A stretch of DNA of 43,517 nt from JBDKTH01 sp964558295 (GCA_964558295.1 CAZLDQ010000018.1:1-43517), one strand, 5' to 3'. Positions 7,583-16,515 are shown, counted from the stretch's first letter. Notes: generated by a model from the letters alone, not told the origin. Translations and numbers: made by a program.

Positions 7583-8986
7583 TTACATGATTTCCTTGAG
7601 CCGCCCGGCCAGCTTCAGGCCTTCGGCCGGCGACGGCGTGGCCTTGACGATTTCATTCATTGGATGCGGCAAGTTGGCGTCGGGGTCAATGCCGAGCAAC
7701 TCGTAGATGCTGCCGATCAAATCGCCGGGATAAACGGGACGATCGCGGACGCTTTCGCCTTCGGCATCGGAAGAACCGACGACTTGGCCCCCCTTGAAAC
7801 CGCCGCCGGCAACGAGTACGGAAAACACGGCCCCGAAATGATGCCGGCCACCGTTCCAGGGCGACTCCCAGGCAACTTTGGGTGTCCGGCCGAACTCGCC
7901 GCAGCACCAGACGATCGTACTGTCCAAGAGTCCGTGGTCGGCCAAGTCGGTCAGCAGCGTAGCCACCCCTTTATCCAGGTTGGGCAACAGCCGGCGCATG
8001 GCCTGGAAATGCTCCTTGTGGGTATCCCAGACGAACTGGTTGATCGTAACGTACTTGACCCCCTTTTCGATGAGCCGGCGGGCGGCGAGGCACGACTGGC
8101 CGAAGGTGTTCCGGCCGTAGCGCGTACGGAGTTCTTCCTTTTCCGTGGAGAGGTCGAAGACTTTGCCGGCGTCGCCGATGATCAGTTCGTACGCCTCCTT
8201 CTCGGCCTTCTTGGCGGCCATAATCTCGGGGTTTTCGCGTAGGGCATGGCTCAGGGCGTCGGCTTGGTCGAGTTGATCGCGGCGGTACTGCTGCTCCTCA
8301 TCGGAGATGCCGGGAGCGATGATTCCTTCGACGGCAAAACGCATTGCGTTCGGGTCGCCGCCGGTGGCAAAGGGCTTGTACTTGATGCCCATGAAGCCAG
8401 CTTCCGAGAACCGTCCCTGCGGCTGGGTGAGGACGATGTACGGGGGGATCAGGCTCTTCGAGCCTTCCTGGAAGCCCTTGAAGGCAGTGACCACAGCGCC
8501 GACGGCCGGATAGACGAGGCGTCCGCCGGGCATGCGGCCTGTCTGGAGCATGTAGGAAGCGGTCTCGTGGCCGTTCTGGCCGTGGGTCATACTACGGATG
8601 ATCGAGTACTTGTCGGCCACTTTGGCCAACTCCGGCAACAATTGGCCAATGCGAATCCCCTTGACATTCGTTTCGAGGTATCCGTTCAGCGGGCCGGTAT
8701 AATCGGAGCCTGCGTCGGGCTTGGGATCGAAGGTGTCGGTGTGCGGGGGGCCGCCGGAGAGCCAAATCTGGATGACCGCTTTGGCCTTGGGCTCGCGTGC
8801 CGCGGAACCCGCCGTTGCGGTGGCCGAGGTGGCCGGCGGAGCGGCGGAGCAGAGGCGGTGCCCCAGGAGGAGCCCCCCCAGGCCCAATGCCCCAGACTGC
8901 AACAGCGAGCGGCGTGAAACCCGCTCGCAATTCAATGAAACGGTTGTGTCGAACAACGGCACGTACACTTCACGATTCCTGGCCAT
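7583..8986 (-). CDS. DUF1501 family protein, Tat-exported
   Basis: This 467-aa member of the DUF1501 family is sulfatase-like in fold (alkaline phosphatase superfamily) and very common in planctomycetes. The N-terminus has a twin-arginine signal, VSRRSLLQSGALGLGGLLLG (RR at 25-26). Family landmarks are IQIWLSGGPPHTDTFDPKP, SMTHGQNGHE and WCCGEFGRTP. The start ATG has GAGGTG six bases upstream. It lies 67 bp after the DUF1549/DUF1553 gene and probably shares its transcript. The family's biochemical role is not established; partner DUF1549/DUF1553 proteins suggest breakdown of complex substrates. The assignment to the family is secure and the substrate is unknown. Confidence 0.9.
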   Translation of the reverse strand: MARNREVYVPLFDTTVSLNCERVSRRSLLQSGALGLGGLLLGHRLCSAAPPATSATATAGSAAREPKAKAVIQIWLSGGPPHTDTFDPKPDAGSDYTGPLNGYLETNVKGIRIGQLLPELAKVADKYSIIRSMTHGQNGHETASYMLQTGRMPGGRLVYPAVGAVVTAFKGFQEGSKSLIPPYIVLTQPQGRFSEAGFMGIKYKPFATGGDPNAMRFAVEGIIAPGISDEEQQYRRDQLDQADALSHALRENPEIMAAKKAEKEAYELIIGDAGKVFDLSTEKEELRTRYGRNTFGQSCLAARRLIEKGVKYVTINQFVWDTHKEHFQAMRRLLPNLDKGVATLLTDLADHGLLDSTIVWCCGEFGRTPKVAWESPWNGGRHHFGAVFSVLVAGGGFKGGQVVGSSDAEGESVRDRPVYPGDLIGSIYELLGIDPDANLPHPMNEIVKATPSPAEGLKLAGRLKEIM

Positions 8987-9053
8987 CTTCTCACCTCGTG
9001 TCGAATGCTGTACGGTCGACCGTTCCGCAGGCCGCGCCGTAATCTGGGATAGT

Positions 9054-11129
9054 CTAGTGCCGAAACAAAAATTCCGTGGTATTGATCAAAATCCACGCCA
9101 AGGTCGTCCCGTCTCCCCCTCCTTCGCCTTCGGCAGGAAAGCGGGAGAGAATTGCCAAATAAAGATTCTCGGAAGAGTTTTCCCCTTGGATCAGCTTCTT
9201 TAACGCCGGTCCCTTGTTGATCTTATTGCGGATATGGCTCGAATTGAGCAGGTGCAACCGTTGGCCGGCCGTGATTCGATTGTTGCGTTCCGATTCAAAC
9301 CCACTGTCGCGCGAAGGGCGGCCGAACAACTCCAGGAAACTGCTGGTGATACTGCCATCGGGCAAGGAAATCGCACGCTGCACTTCGGGGATGAACGTGT
9401 AGGGCTCCGGAATAATACTCGAATAACTCTCGGTCGTCCCCGTAATTTGGTTCAAGGCGTCGATGATCACTTCGGCTTCCAAGCGGCGAACCGTGTAGAA
9501 GGCGAACTGGGCGGCGGCCTCCGGATGCTTGCTCTTAGGGAGCGAGGAAAGTTGATAAGTGCTCGAGTTAAGGATCAAGCGGTAGATGTGCCTCAGGTCG
9601 TAATTGTTCTTGATCAACTCGTCAGCCAGCGCGTTGAGCAGTTCGAGGTTCGCAGGTGGGTTATCCGGCCGGATGTCGTCCGGCTCATGGACAATCCCCC
9701 GTCCCATCAGCCACGCCCAGACACGGTTGACAATGTGCCGGGTAAACCAGGGATTCTGCGGGGTGATCAGCCAGTCGGCGAACACTTCGCGCGGATCCTT
9801 GTCGGGAGGGATTTCCACGGTCGTGCCGTCGGGAAAGACCGGCTTGGGTGGGGGAGCCGGCTTGGGCTTTTTCTCCGTCGATTTTCGTTTTTCGCCCGGT
9901 TTGGCGGCTGGGGCTGGTGGCGGGGCCTCGGTCTTGTAGGGATCGAAGAAGATGATCTCTTCTTTCCACTCCCGGGTCGACTTGCGTCCGATCTTGAGGA
10001 AGAAGGCCGACATCCCCTCCAGCCGCTCGGCCGGCCACTTGTCGGCCCGCGTGCCCATAAACGTCAACGCCACGGCTTGGGCAATCCCCTTGGGCTCCTT
10101 GTTCTGAAGGGCACGGTAGAAGTTCACCTGGGGCGCGCGGAAGTTGCTGCCGCTGTAGGTGAGCAGCTCGCGCACGAACTGGGTGTAGGGCATGTTGTCG
10201 CGGATCGCGTGACGAACCCAGCGGTGATAGGCTTGCGCGGCATTCGGCCAGAGGTTGATCGGAAACTCGGCCTTCACGCGCAAGATATCGCACCATTTCA
10301 TCGCCCAGTAGTCGGCGAACTCGGGCCGCTCCAGCAGGGCGTCGATCAGTTTCTTACGCTTATCGGGGCTCTTGTCCGTGAGAAACGTGCGGGCCTCTTC
10401 GACTGTCGGCAGGGTACCGATCACGTCCAGATAGGCTCGGCGCAGAAAAACCGCGTCGGAGCAAATGTTCGCCGGCTCGATCTTCAACTCTTTCCATTTG
10501 GCAAACACCAACTCGTCGATTCGGCCTTGGGGCGTAGGACGCTCGTCGGTCTCGAAGGTCTTCCGGTCAAATCCTGCCTCCAGATCCCGTCCCGGTTTCA
10601 AATCGGGAAAGGCACTGTCTTCCTCCTCGTGAACAACAACCGGCCGTCGCCGCCGGAGGTCTTCCCGTTCCTCTTCGACGACGGGTTCTTTGGGCGCCTT
10701 GGCTACGGGACGCTTCGGCGCCGGCTTGGAGAGGACGGTCCACAGGGCGAACGCCGCCACCAACCCGATGGCTAGAGTGCCCAGAAGCAGAAGCACCTGC
10801 CCCACCGGGGACTTCTTCCTTCGCACCGTGCTCACGGCCCCGTGCCGCGGCTGCGGCGACGGATTCACTTGGATCGGAATTCCTGCGGGGGGCGTGGGCT
10901 CGGCCTCGCTAGGCTGGCCGACTTGGACCGGCGTCGCCACCGGGAGGTCGAAGAACAGCCCTGGTACTTGCGACGCTTGACACCAACCGGTCCAACCCGT
11001 GTTGTGGACCATTGTCTCTGGACGCACCACCCCCGCCGCAACCGCTGCTCGCAACTGCTCTGCCGTCAGCGGACCGACCGGCTGCTCTCCAGCAAGATAG
11101 AACCAGGAATCATTCGGGGTGGCCGTCAT
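9054..11129 (-). CDS. GYF-like domain, membrane-anchored DUF1549/DUF1553 protein
   Basis: This is a 691-aa planctomycete protein. Residues about 8-62 form a GYF_2-type domain (WFYLAGEQPVGPLTAEQL, then TGWCQASQVPGLF). A Pro/Lys-rich linker and one membrane segment follow (VGQVLLLLGTLAIGLVAAF, about 110-135). The DUF1549 domain contains RIDELVFAKWKEL and RRAYLDVIGTLPT, and the DUF1553 domain contains WFTRHIVNRVWAWLMGRG and LNSSTYQLS. Many relatives carry a cytochrome c CxxCH motif ahead of DUF1549; none is seen here, and the GYF module takes that place. A charged, Pro-rich insert separates the two DUF domains. The start is uncertain: ATG at 11129 is preferred over an upstream GTG at 11153. It is first in the operon with DUF1501 and PPC genes. 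Confidence 0.88.
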   Translation of the reverse strand: MTATPNDSWFYLAGEQPVGPLTAEQLRAAVAAGVVRPETMVHNTGWTGWCQASQVPGLFFDLPVATPVQVGQPSEAEPTPPAGIPIQVNPSPQPRHGAVSTVRRKKSPVGQVLLLLGTLAIGLVAAFALWTVLSKPAPKRPVAKAPKEPVVEEEREDLRRRRPVVVHEEEDSAFPDLKPGRDLEAGFDRKTFETDERPTPQGRIDELVFAKWKELKIEPANICSDAVFLRRAYLDVIGTLPTVEEARTFLTDKSPDKRKKLIDALLERPEFADYWAMKWCDILRVKAEFPINLWPNAAQAYHRWVRHAIRDNMPYTQFVRELLTYSGSNFRAPQVNFYRALQNKEPKGIAQAVALTFMGTRADKWPAERLEGMSAFFLKIGRKSTREWKEEIIFFDPYKTEAPPPAPAAKPGEKRKSTEKKPKPAPPPKPVFPDGTTVEIPPDKDPREVFADWLITPQNPWFTRHIVNRVWAWLMGRGIVHEPDDIRPDNPPANLELLNALADELIKNNYDLRHIYRLILNSSTYQLSSLPKSKHPEAAAQFAFYTVRRLEAEVIIDALNQITGTTESYSSIIPEPYTFIPEVQRAISLPDGSITSSFLELFGRPSRDSGFESERNNRITAGQRLHLLNSSHIRNKINKGPALKKLIQGENSSENLYLAILSRFPAEGEGGGDGTTLAWILINTTEFLFRH

Positions 11130-11169
11130 GCGCTGATCACATCCTAAATCCACACGAGCCCCGCGACGA

Positions 11170-11197
11170 ATTGTACTCCACCACCTTACTATCTTAA
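11170..11197 (-). promoter_or_regulatory. Predicted promoter of the DUF1549/DUF1501/PPC operon
   Basis: On the minus strand TTAAGA (11192-11197, four matches of six) lies 16 bp before TACAAT (11170-11175, five of six). Transcription would start near 11163, giving a leader of about 34 nt. I see nothing else in the rest of the spacer up to 11436. Confidence 0.45.
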
Positions 11198-11436
11198 CCT
11201 TCCGCGGCTTTCTATCGCAAGTTTCTGCGTGATCAACCCGCCATTAGTAGGAGTTTTCGTCCCGGAAATCGCCCCTCGCTATCGCCTCCTGGTGGAGTCC
11301 TGCCTCTTTCTGGGTAGCGGCTGCGCGCTTTGGGTGGTTTCGGCGCTATGCGCATGCTAGGCGTGTCGAGAAAAAGCCAAGCGGTATGGCTCACGAATGC
11401 GTATTGAAGGCAGGCCCGGCAAGGCTGTGGCACCGT

Positions 11437-12603
11437 TCAGGCCCGTCCCTGCACCCGGTTACGATACTGGCGAGGACTTAAGCCGGTCGCGCGTTTGAAG
11501 GCACGGGCCAGATACTCGCGGGAACGAAACCCCGAGGCGGCAGCCACCTTGGGAACCGGCAGGTCGGTGTCGGCCAGCAGTTGTTTGGCCCGCTCCAGGT
11601 GGACCCGACGGATCTCGTCGGCCGGCGTGCGGCCCAGCACTTGTTGGAAGCGACGGTCCAAGGATCTGCGCGACACGGGCACGGCGCGCAAGATGTCGCA
11701 AACCTGGATCGGTTGTGACGTGTGGGCGCGGATGAAAGCGATTGCCCGGGCCACGTCTTCATCGTCGATTGCCAGCGTGTCGGTCGATTGCCGGACGATC
11801 ACGCGCGTCGGCTCGATCAGCACCGGCTTGGCCGGTGGCTTCGCGCCATGCAACATGCGGTCCAACAACGCGGCGGCCTCGAAGCCGATCTGTTCGGAGG
11901 TCAGAGCCAAGGCCGACAGGGGTGGATTGCACGTCTCGCACAACAGGGAGTCATCGTCGGCGCCGAGCACGGCCACCTGCTCGGGGACGGAAAGCCCTAA
12001 TGCCCGGCAGGCGTAGATCACCTCACGGCCGCGCCGGCCGGTCCAGGTGAGTACGGCCACTGGTTTGGGCAAGTCGCGAATCCAACGCTCCAGCTTCTTC
12101 TGCTGTCTCTGCCAACCCTGGCGTGGGCGTTTGGCGCTGGGGGAGTGCAACAGCGCACACGAGTAGCCCAACTCGGCAAGCGTCTCGACAAAGCTATGAT
12201 GGTGATCCTCCACGAACGAAAGGTTCATCGGGGCATAATAGGCGAAATGCCGGAAGCCTTGATCCAACAGATGCCCGATGGCAAGCTTTGCGGCGGCATG
12301 CAGGTCGGCCGTCACCGTCGGGAAGCTTACCCCCGGCACACGAGCCGTGGAGACGTTGACCACCAGGCCATGCGCCCGCTTCAAGTGCCGGGCCATCGCA
12401 AGATCGGCCACCCGGGCGATGATCCCGTCGCCGCGCCAACCCGGCGGCAGTCGGCCCGGGGCGAACTGGCAGCGTTGTTCGAGCCACAAATCCCAACCGC
12501 CCTGCTGTTGGGCATACTGCGCAATGCCGCGAATCATACGCCGCCCCCAATCGGTCGCCGTATCAATGAGCAGGGCGACTTGCGGATATCTCGGTGTCGA
12601 CAT
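11437..12603 (-). CDS. AraC-family transcriptional regulator, XylR-like
   Basis: This is a 388-aa sugar-responsive regulator. The N-terminal about 270 residues match the LacI/periplasmic-binding fold of XylR (start PQVALLIDTATDWGRRMIRG, then GDGIIARVADLAMARHL and VAVLGADDDSLLCE). The C-terminal about 105 residues hold two AraC helix-turn-helix motifs (VSRRSLDRRFQQVLGRTP and VAAASGFRSREYLARAFKRA). The start at 12603 has GGAG 8 nt upstream; a reading from 12693 would add 30 residues without family similarity. It is divergent from a secreted glycoside hydrolase and separated from it by 442 bp that contain a palindromic operator candidate. Xylose itself as ligand is only a family-based guess. Confidence 0.88.
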   Translation of the reverse strand: MSTPRYPQVALLIDTATDWGRRMIRGIAQYAQQQGGWDLWLEQRCQFAPGRLPPGWRGDGIIARVADLAMARHLKRAHGLVVNVSTARVPGVSFPTVTADLHAAAKLAIGHLLDQGFRHFAYYAPMNLSFVEDHHHSFVETLAELGYSCALLHSPSAKRPRQGWQRQQKKLERWIRDLPKPVAVLTWTGRRGREVIYACRALGLSVPEQVAVLGADDDSLLCETCNPPLSALALTSEQIGFEAAALLDRMLHGAKPPAKPVLIEPTRVIVRQSTDTLAIDDEDVARAIAFIRAHTSQPIQVCDILRAVPVSRRSLDRRFQQVLGRTPADEIRRVHLERAKQLLADTDLPVPKVAAASGFRSREYLARAFKRATGLSPRQYRNRVQGRA

Positions 12604-12638
12604 CTCAGCTTCTCCCGAGTGGGCTTTGACAGACAAAA

Positions 12639-12712
12639 CCTGTAGCGAACACCTTCTGTGGCGTTCCGTCGTTTCTGCTTCCCGGAACGTCACGGAGGGC
12701 GTTCCCTACAGG
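12639..12712. repeat. Palindromic intergenic element with 30-bp arms
   Basis: The left arm, 12639-12668, and the right arm, 12683-12712, are inverted copies matching at 25 of 30 positions around a 14-nt loop. As plus-strand RNA, three of the five differences become G-U pairs. The ends read CCTGTAG and CTACAGG, and the inner ends CGTTCCG and CGGAACG. There is no coding capacity. It looks like a dispersed palindromic or MITE-like element rather than a terminator, because no T-run follows. It lies between the regulator start and the hydrolase gene. Confidence 0.7.
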
Positions 12713-12762
12713 GGCTATTACCGATCCTGTTCGTCAAACCCCAACTGGTGGTACTCCGTCGA

Positions 12763-12781
12763 TGTGGCCAATTTGGTCACA
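12763..12781. promoter_or_regulatory. Palindromic operator candidate between XylR-like regulator and hydrolase
   Basis: TGTGGCCAATTTGGTCACA is a 19-bp imperfect palindrome whose half-sites pair at eight of nine positions around one central base. It lies in the divergent spacer. Weak promoter-like boxes for the plus-strand gene overlap or follow it (TTGGTC at 12773-12778, TTACAT at 12796-12801, 17-bp spacing). Binding by the adjacent regulator is an inference; a CRP-like protein is an alternative. Confidence 0.4.
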
Positions 12782-13045
12782 TTATTTGCTAGATCTTACA
12801 TTGACGCAAGCTCCGCCGTGACCAAGAATCGAACCTAGCGTGACGAGGCAGCCCATCCACCGCGGCACGGGAAGACCGAGCACGACAACGCGACACCTGA
12901 TTTTCACCGCATGGGTCTTCCTCCTCGGCCTATGCACAGCCAACGGGCCGCCCCGCCACGATGGTTTGACTGCAACACCTACGCCCCCAATTCCCAGAGA
13001 GTCCGTTTTTCTCGATACTTGCCTTCGAAAAACAGGAACCGGCTC

Positions 13046-14599
13046 ATGAAAACCTGCTGTTCGCTTTCACTCTTGGCTGTACTGCTGGGGCCAGCCTTGC
13101 CGCTTCTCGCAAGCGAGACGATCAGGCCGATGATTGACGACACGCACGACCGCGTGCAGACGACCCTTGCTCCCGATTTGAAGCGAATCGGGACGGTTAA
13201 GCCTCGTGGTGCACGTGAGGTCGGGCGGTCGAATCTGACGATCGGTTGCGAGATGCTCGATCGCGACTATGGAGATTTTGAGCAGTTCAAGGCCTATATC
13301 GAGCCGCTGGGCATCAAGCGAATCCGTCTCCAAGCCGGCTGGGCGAAGACTGAAAAGGTTCAAGGGGTTTTTGACTTCGCCTGGCTCGACCGACAGGTCG
13401 ACTATCTGTGTGCGCAGGGCATGGATGTGCTGATGGAAACGTCCTACGGCAATCCGATCTATCCCGGCGGGGGTGGGGCGTCGCTGAGTGACGGGCTGCC
13501 GACCGGCGACGTGGCCCTGGCCGCCTGGGATCGCTGGATCGAGGCCTTGGCCAGCCACTATAAAGGGCGCGTGCGTGATTGGTCCACCTGGAACGAGCCG
13601 AACAACTGCAAGGGCAACACGCCGGAAATCGTGGCCGACAACAACATCCGCACCGCCGAGATCATCAAGAAGCATATTCCCGACGCTCGAATCGCCGGCC
13701 TGGTGATTGGTTGGCCCGATGCCCGCTATGGGGAACGTTACATGAAGGTCCTCAGCGAGCGAGGCAAGATCGGACTCTTCGAGTGGATCATCTATCACGA
13801 CTACTCGCTCAACCCCGACTCGATCTATCCGCGTGTCGAGGAATTTGTGACGATGATTCACCAGTACGCTCCCAACATGAAGATCTGGCAGGGCGAGTCG
13901 GGCGCGACCTCCGCTCCCCATTATTCGGCGCCGATCTCCTCACAGAAATGGAATAGCGAGCTGACGCAGTGCAAATGGAACGCCCGGCGGTTGATCGGCG
14001 ATCTTGGCCATGGGATCGAGTCGCTGCTGTTCACCTTCTACGACCCGGCCTATGACCAGCCCCAACGCTACACGAGATTTGTCGACCCGCTCTGGATTCG
14101 CACGCGGGAAGACCGGTTCATGAAGCGGATGGGGCTCATCAAGTGCAACGAGGACGGCAAGGTGCTCAAGGTCAAACCGTCCTATTACACCGTGCAGAAT
14201 ATCGCTTCCATCTTCGACCAGTCGCTGGAGCCCGTCCTCGGGTTTGCTTGCGAGATTCAGTGCGAAAAGAAGACGGCCGCCTATCTGTTCAAGAAGCAAG
14301 GGAGCCTCCAGAGCCTCTTGGCCCTTTGGGACTCTTCGAGCCATCCGGACAACACGAACGAGACGACTCCCGCTCAGATCACGCTGACAGGCGTCACGTT
14401 CCAGACGCCGGTTTGGGTCGATACAGTGACCGGCGCGATTTACGAGTTGCCCAAAGAACGCGTGGTTACCGAGGGTGAGAAGACCGTACTGAAAGACATT
14501 CCCATTTACGACGCCCCGGTGCTCATCACCGACAAGAGCGTGGTTATTCCTACCCCGAAGCAAGAACCGAGACACGACGACGCTGGCGAGCGACACTGA
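13046..14599 (+). CDS. Secreted glycoside hydrolase, clan GH-A (GH39-like)
   Basis: This is a 517-aa protein with a signal peptide (MKTCCSLSLLAVLLGPALPLLA). The start at 13046 has AGGA 8 nt upstream; a longer reading from 12911 lacks both a ribosome site and sense as an exported protein. The TIM-barrel region begins at about residue 60 (LGIKRIRLQAGWAKTEKVQG). The probable acid/base Glu is E184 in WSTWNEPNN and the probable nucleophile is E284 in IWQGESGAT, the usual clan GH-A pair. The C-terminal about 110 residues look like a small beta domain. The divergent XylR-like regulator suggests a plant or algal polysaccharide substrate, but the exact specificity cannot be read from the sequence. Confidence 0.82.
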   Translation: MKTCCSLSLLAVLLGPALPLLASETIRPMIDDTHDRVQTTLAPDLKRIGTVKPRGAREVGRSNLTIGCEMLDRDYGDFEQFKAYIEPLGIKRIRLQAGWAKTEKVQGVFDFAWLDRQVDYLCAQGMDVLMETSYGNPIYPGGGGASLSDGLPTGDVALAAWDRWIEALASHYKGRVRDWSTWNEPNNCKGNTPEIVADNNIRTAEIIKKHIPDARIAGLVIGWPDARYGERYMKVLSERGKIGLFEWIIYHDYSLNPDSIYPRVEEFVTMIHQYAPNMKIWQGESGATSAPHYSAPISSQKWNSELTQCKWNARRLIGDLGHGIESLLFTFYDPAYDQPQRYTRFVDPLWIRTREDRFMKRMGLIKCNEDGKVLKVKPSYYTVQNIASIFDQSLEPVLGFACEIQCEKKTAAYLFKKQGSLQSLLALWDSSSHPDNTNETTPAQITLTGVTFQTPVWVDTVTGAIYELPKERVVTEGEKTVLKDIPIYDAPVLITDKSVVIPTPKQEPRHDDAGERH

Positions 14600-14620
14600 G
14601 TGCCATCTTATTGGAGAGAG

Positions 14621-14677
14621 TAGCCCCGGCCACGGAGGGTTTTTCGTTCTCCCAGCCCCTCCGTGTGTTCGGGGCTA
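14621..14677 (+). terminator. Terminator hairpin after the glycoside hydrolase
   Basis: This is a long two-part stem: TAGCCCCG pairs with CGGGGCTA and ACGGAGGG with CCCTCCGT, around a loop of about 17 nt. TTGTTGTG follows. It begins 21 bp after the stop codon. Confidence 0.7.
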
Positions 14678-14747
14678 TTGTTGTGTAAGCGGAAACACTC
14701 CGGTTTTGGGGGTGTTGTCGGTTTGCCCGTTGTGTTTGCCGTAACGT

Positions 14748-14813
14748 GTTTGACCAGCCTCCTCGTTGCATTTGTCACATGCGGCAAAACTCCCGCACGT
14801 AGGCTGGTCAGAC
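14748..14813. repeat. Inverted repeat GTTTGACCAGCCT / AGGCTGGTCAGAC, copy 1
   Basis: The 13-bp arms at 14748-14760 and 14801-14813 pair at 12 positions plus one G-U, around a 40-nt loop. A related inverted repeat with changed but still pairing arms is at 39162-39189. It sits in the spacer before the small coiled-coil gene; the rest of 14814-14939 shows nothing I can name. Confidence 0.6.
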
Positions 14814-14949
14814 GCCTTGGCGGGCAAGTTCGGCTTGTCGAGCCCCGACGCTATGGCCGACCGAAGATACAGCAGTCTGGTTGTTGGGGCCCGTCAGGGT
14901 GACGTCGCCTCCTGCTCCCTCCCTTTCCTGTATGCCAATGGAGTCGTCC

Positions 14950-15162
14950 ATGTCCTCCCTTTCCGAGGTGTTCGATGCGGCCTTCAAACGCCAGTTGGAA
15001 GAACTGCAACTGAAGATCGATGCGCTGCCCAATGAACAGCGTCCTCATTTGCAGAGTCTCCTGGAAGCCACGCGGCAACAGCACGACGAGTTGCGGGAGA
15101 GCTGCAATCAGATGCGACAGATTTTCAACGATCTCCTGGCGTTGGAAAGCCATCGGGGATAG
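14950..15162 (+). CDS. Small coiled-coil protein of unknown function
   Basis: This is a 70-aa, highly charged, probably all-helical protein. It contains FKRQLEELQLKIDALPNE, then LLEATRQQHDELRESCNQMR, with heptad-like hydrophobic spacing. I chose the ATG at 14950 because GGAG lies 6 nt upstream (14940-14943); in-frame ATGs further upstream have no such site. There is no signal peptide or known domain. It is convergent with the dehydrogenase gene, which ends 24 bp away. I do not recognise the family; a protein-interaction or structural role is only a guess. Confidence 0.6.
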   Translation: MSSLSEVFDAAFKRQLEELQLKIDALPNEQRPHLQSLLEATRQQHDELRESCNQMRQIFNDLLALESHRG

Positions 15163-15186
15163 GCTGCCGGGAGGCCGGCGTCGGTC

Positions 15187-16515
15187 CTATGCGATCTGGC
15201 CGAAGACTTCCCGGGCGGGATAGAACCTCTGCCGTTGTTGGGCCATCTCCTTGAGCAACTGGGTTGGTTGCATTCGCACGCCGAGTGACTCCAGCGGTTT
15301 CAGGAGCTTGAGGAGGCGGGCTGCGCCCAAGGTGTCGGCCCAATGCAACAGGCCGCCGCGACCGGCCGGGAATCCTAGCCCATGAACCATGGCCAAGTCG
15401 ATCGTCTGGGGTTGGTGAACCTTGCCTTCTTCCAAGAGGCGGGTGGCCTCGAGGACCATCGGCAACAGCAAACGAGCCGTGATCTGCTCTTGGGTAAACC
15501 GCTGGACAGGCCGGGCCCAGGTGGCAATGATCGTCTCGACCTGCGGGTCGGGCTGACCTTCGCTGTGCGCGTCGGGGTAGTGGAAGAACCCGTGTCCCGT
15601 TTTGCGCCCCAGCCGGCGCGACTTGTACATCGTAATCAGAAGCGGCGACGCGATGACTCGGTCGGGAAAAGCGTCCCACAGCACTCGGCCGGCTGACAAG
15701 ACCGTGTCGATGCCGATCTGATCCAGTAGCGCTAGCGGTCCAATTGCCATGCCGAATTGCCGGGCGGTCCGCTCGACCTCGTCGATCGTTGCTCCATCGA
15801 GAAGGATCTCGAGGGCTTCGGTCAAGTAGGGCACCAAGAGACGATTGACGAGAAAGCCCGGCCCATCGTCGACCACAATCGGCATTTTGGCGATTGAGTG
15901 GGCGTAGGCCGTAGCCGAGGCGATCGTCTCGGGACGCGTCTTCGGACCGCGGATGATCTCCACCAAGGGACGTTGCCGAACCGGATGAAAGAAGTGGATC
16001 CCACAGAACCGGCCCGGATCGGTAAGGTTCTCGGCCAGACGGGCGATGGGAATCGTCGATGTGTTCGAGGCGAGGAGCGTGTCAGGGCCCAGGTGGGATT
16101 CGAGCTGCGCGTAAAGCGATTGCTTGAGCTTGAGATTCTCGGGCACCGACTCGATGACCAGATCGCAGGTTCCCAAATCACCGAGGTCTTTGGCGGTCGT
16201 GACCAGATGGTTGGCCAGCGACGCGGCTCGATGACTCCCGAGATCGCAGTGCTCGCGCAACTCGGCAAGGACGCGATTGCCGGCCGATGCCAGGGCAAGC
16301 GAATCGGCATCGGTGACTACCACGCGAAGGTTCCGCATCGCGGTGGCAGCGGCAATCGCCACCCCCATCATTCCAGCGCCTACAATCCCCACGCTTTGCG
16401 GCCCAACGCCGCGAGGTTCGTTGGTTGCGCGAACGGCGGGGGCGGAAAGCTCAGCCGGAGGCCAAGCCATCTCGCCCAGCATTTCGGCGGGGGTGGAGGG
16501 CTTGCGCGGAAGCAC
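15187..16515 (-). CDS. 3-hydroxyacyl-CoA dehydrogenase, monofunctional
   Basis: This 442-aa enzyme would oxidise 3-hydroxyacyl-CoA with NAD+ in fatty-acid beta-oxidation. An atypical N-terminal 40 residues precede the Rossmann motif SVGIVGAGMMG (about 41-51). Then come LVIESVPENLKLK, the substrate-binding ASNTST and the catalytic His in CGIHFFHPV (H174), with Glu in LVEIIRG (E187). Two C-terminal 3HCDH helical domains follow (DGPGFLVNRLLVPYLTEA, then VHGLGFPAGRGGLLHWAD). It resembles the dehydrogenase half of FadB, but the enoyl-CoA hydratase (crotonase) domain is absent. The start is GTG at 16515, with AAGGAG 8 nt upstream. Confidence 0.9.
   Translation of the reverse strand: MLPRKPSTPAEMLGEMAWPPAELSAPAVRATNEPRGVGPQSVGIVGAGMMGVAIAAATAMRNLRVVVTDADSLALASAGNRVLAELREHCDLGSHRAASLANHLVTTAKDLGDLGTCDLVIESVPENLKLKQSLYAQLESHLGPDTLLASNTSTIPIARLAENLTDPGRFCGIHFFHPVRQRPLVEIIRGPKTRPETIASATAYAHSIAKMPIVVDDGPGFLVNRLLVPYLTEALEILLDGATIDEVERTARQFGMAIGPLALLDQIGIDTVLSAGRVLWDAFPDRVIASPLLITMYKSRRLGRKTGHGFFHYPDAHSEGQPDPQVETIIATWARPVQRFTQEQITARLLLPMVLEATRLLEEGKVHQPQTIDLAMVHGLGFPAGRGGLLHWADTLGAARLLKLLKPLESLGVRMQPTQLLKEMAQQRQRFYPAREVFGQIA

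Noticed and set aside
11233..11433. 66-codon minus-strand reading between the DUF1549/DUF1553 and XylR-like genes
   Set aside because: No ribosome site, no domain, composition like non-coding GC-rich sequence.
12820..12842. tRNA-like T-loop on the minus strand (GGTTCGATTC)
   Set aside because: The flanking five bases do not pair, and no acceptor, D or anticodon arms can be built.
12911..13045. N-terminal extension of the glycoside hydrolase
   Set aside because: It would place 45 residues before a clear signal peptide; the internal ATG has a ribosome site.
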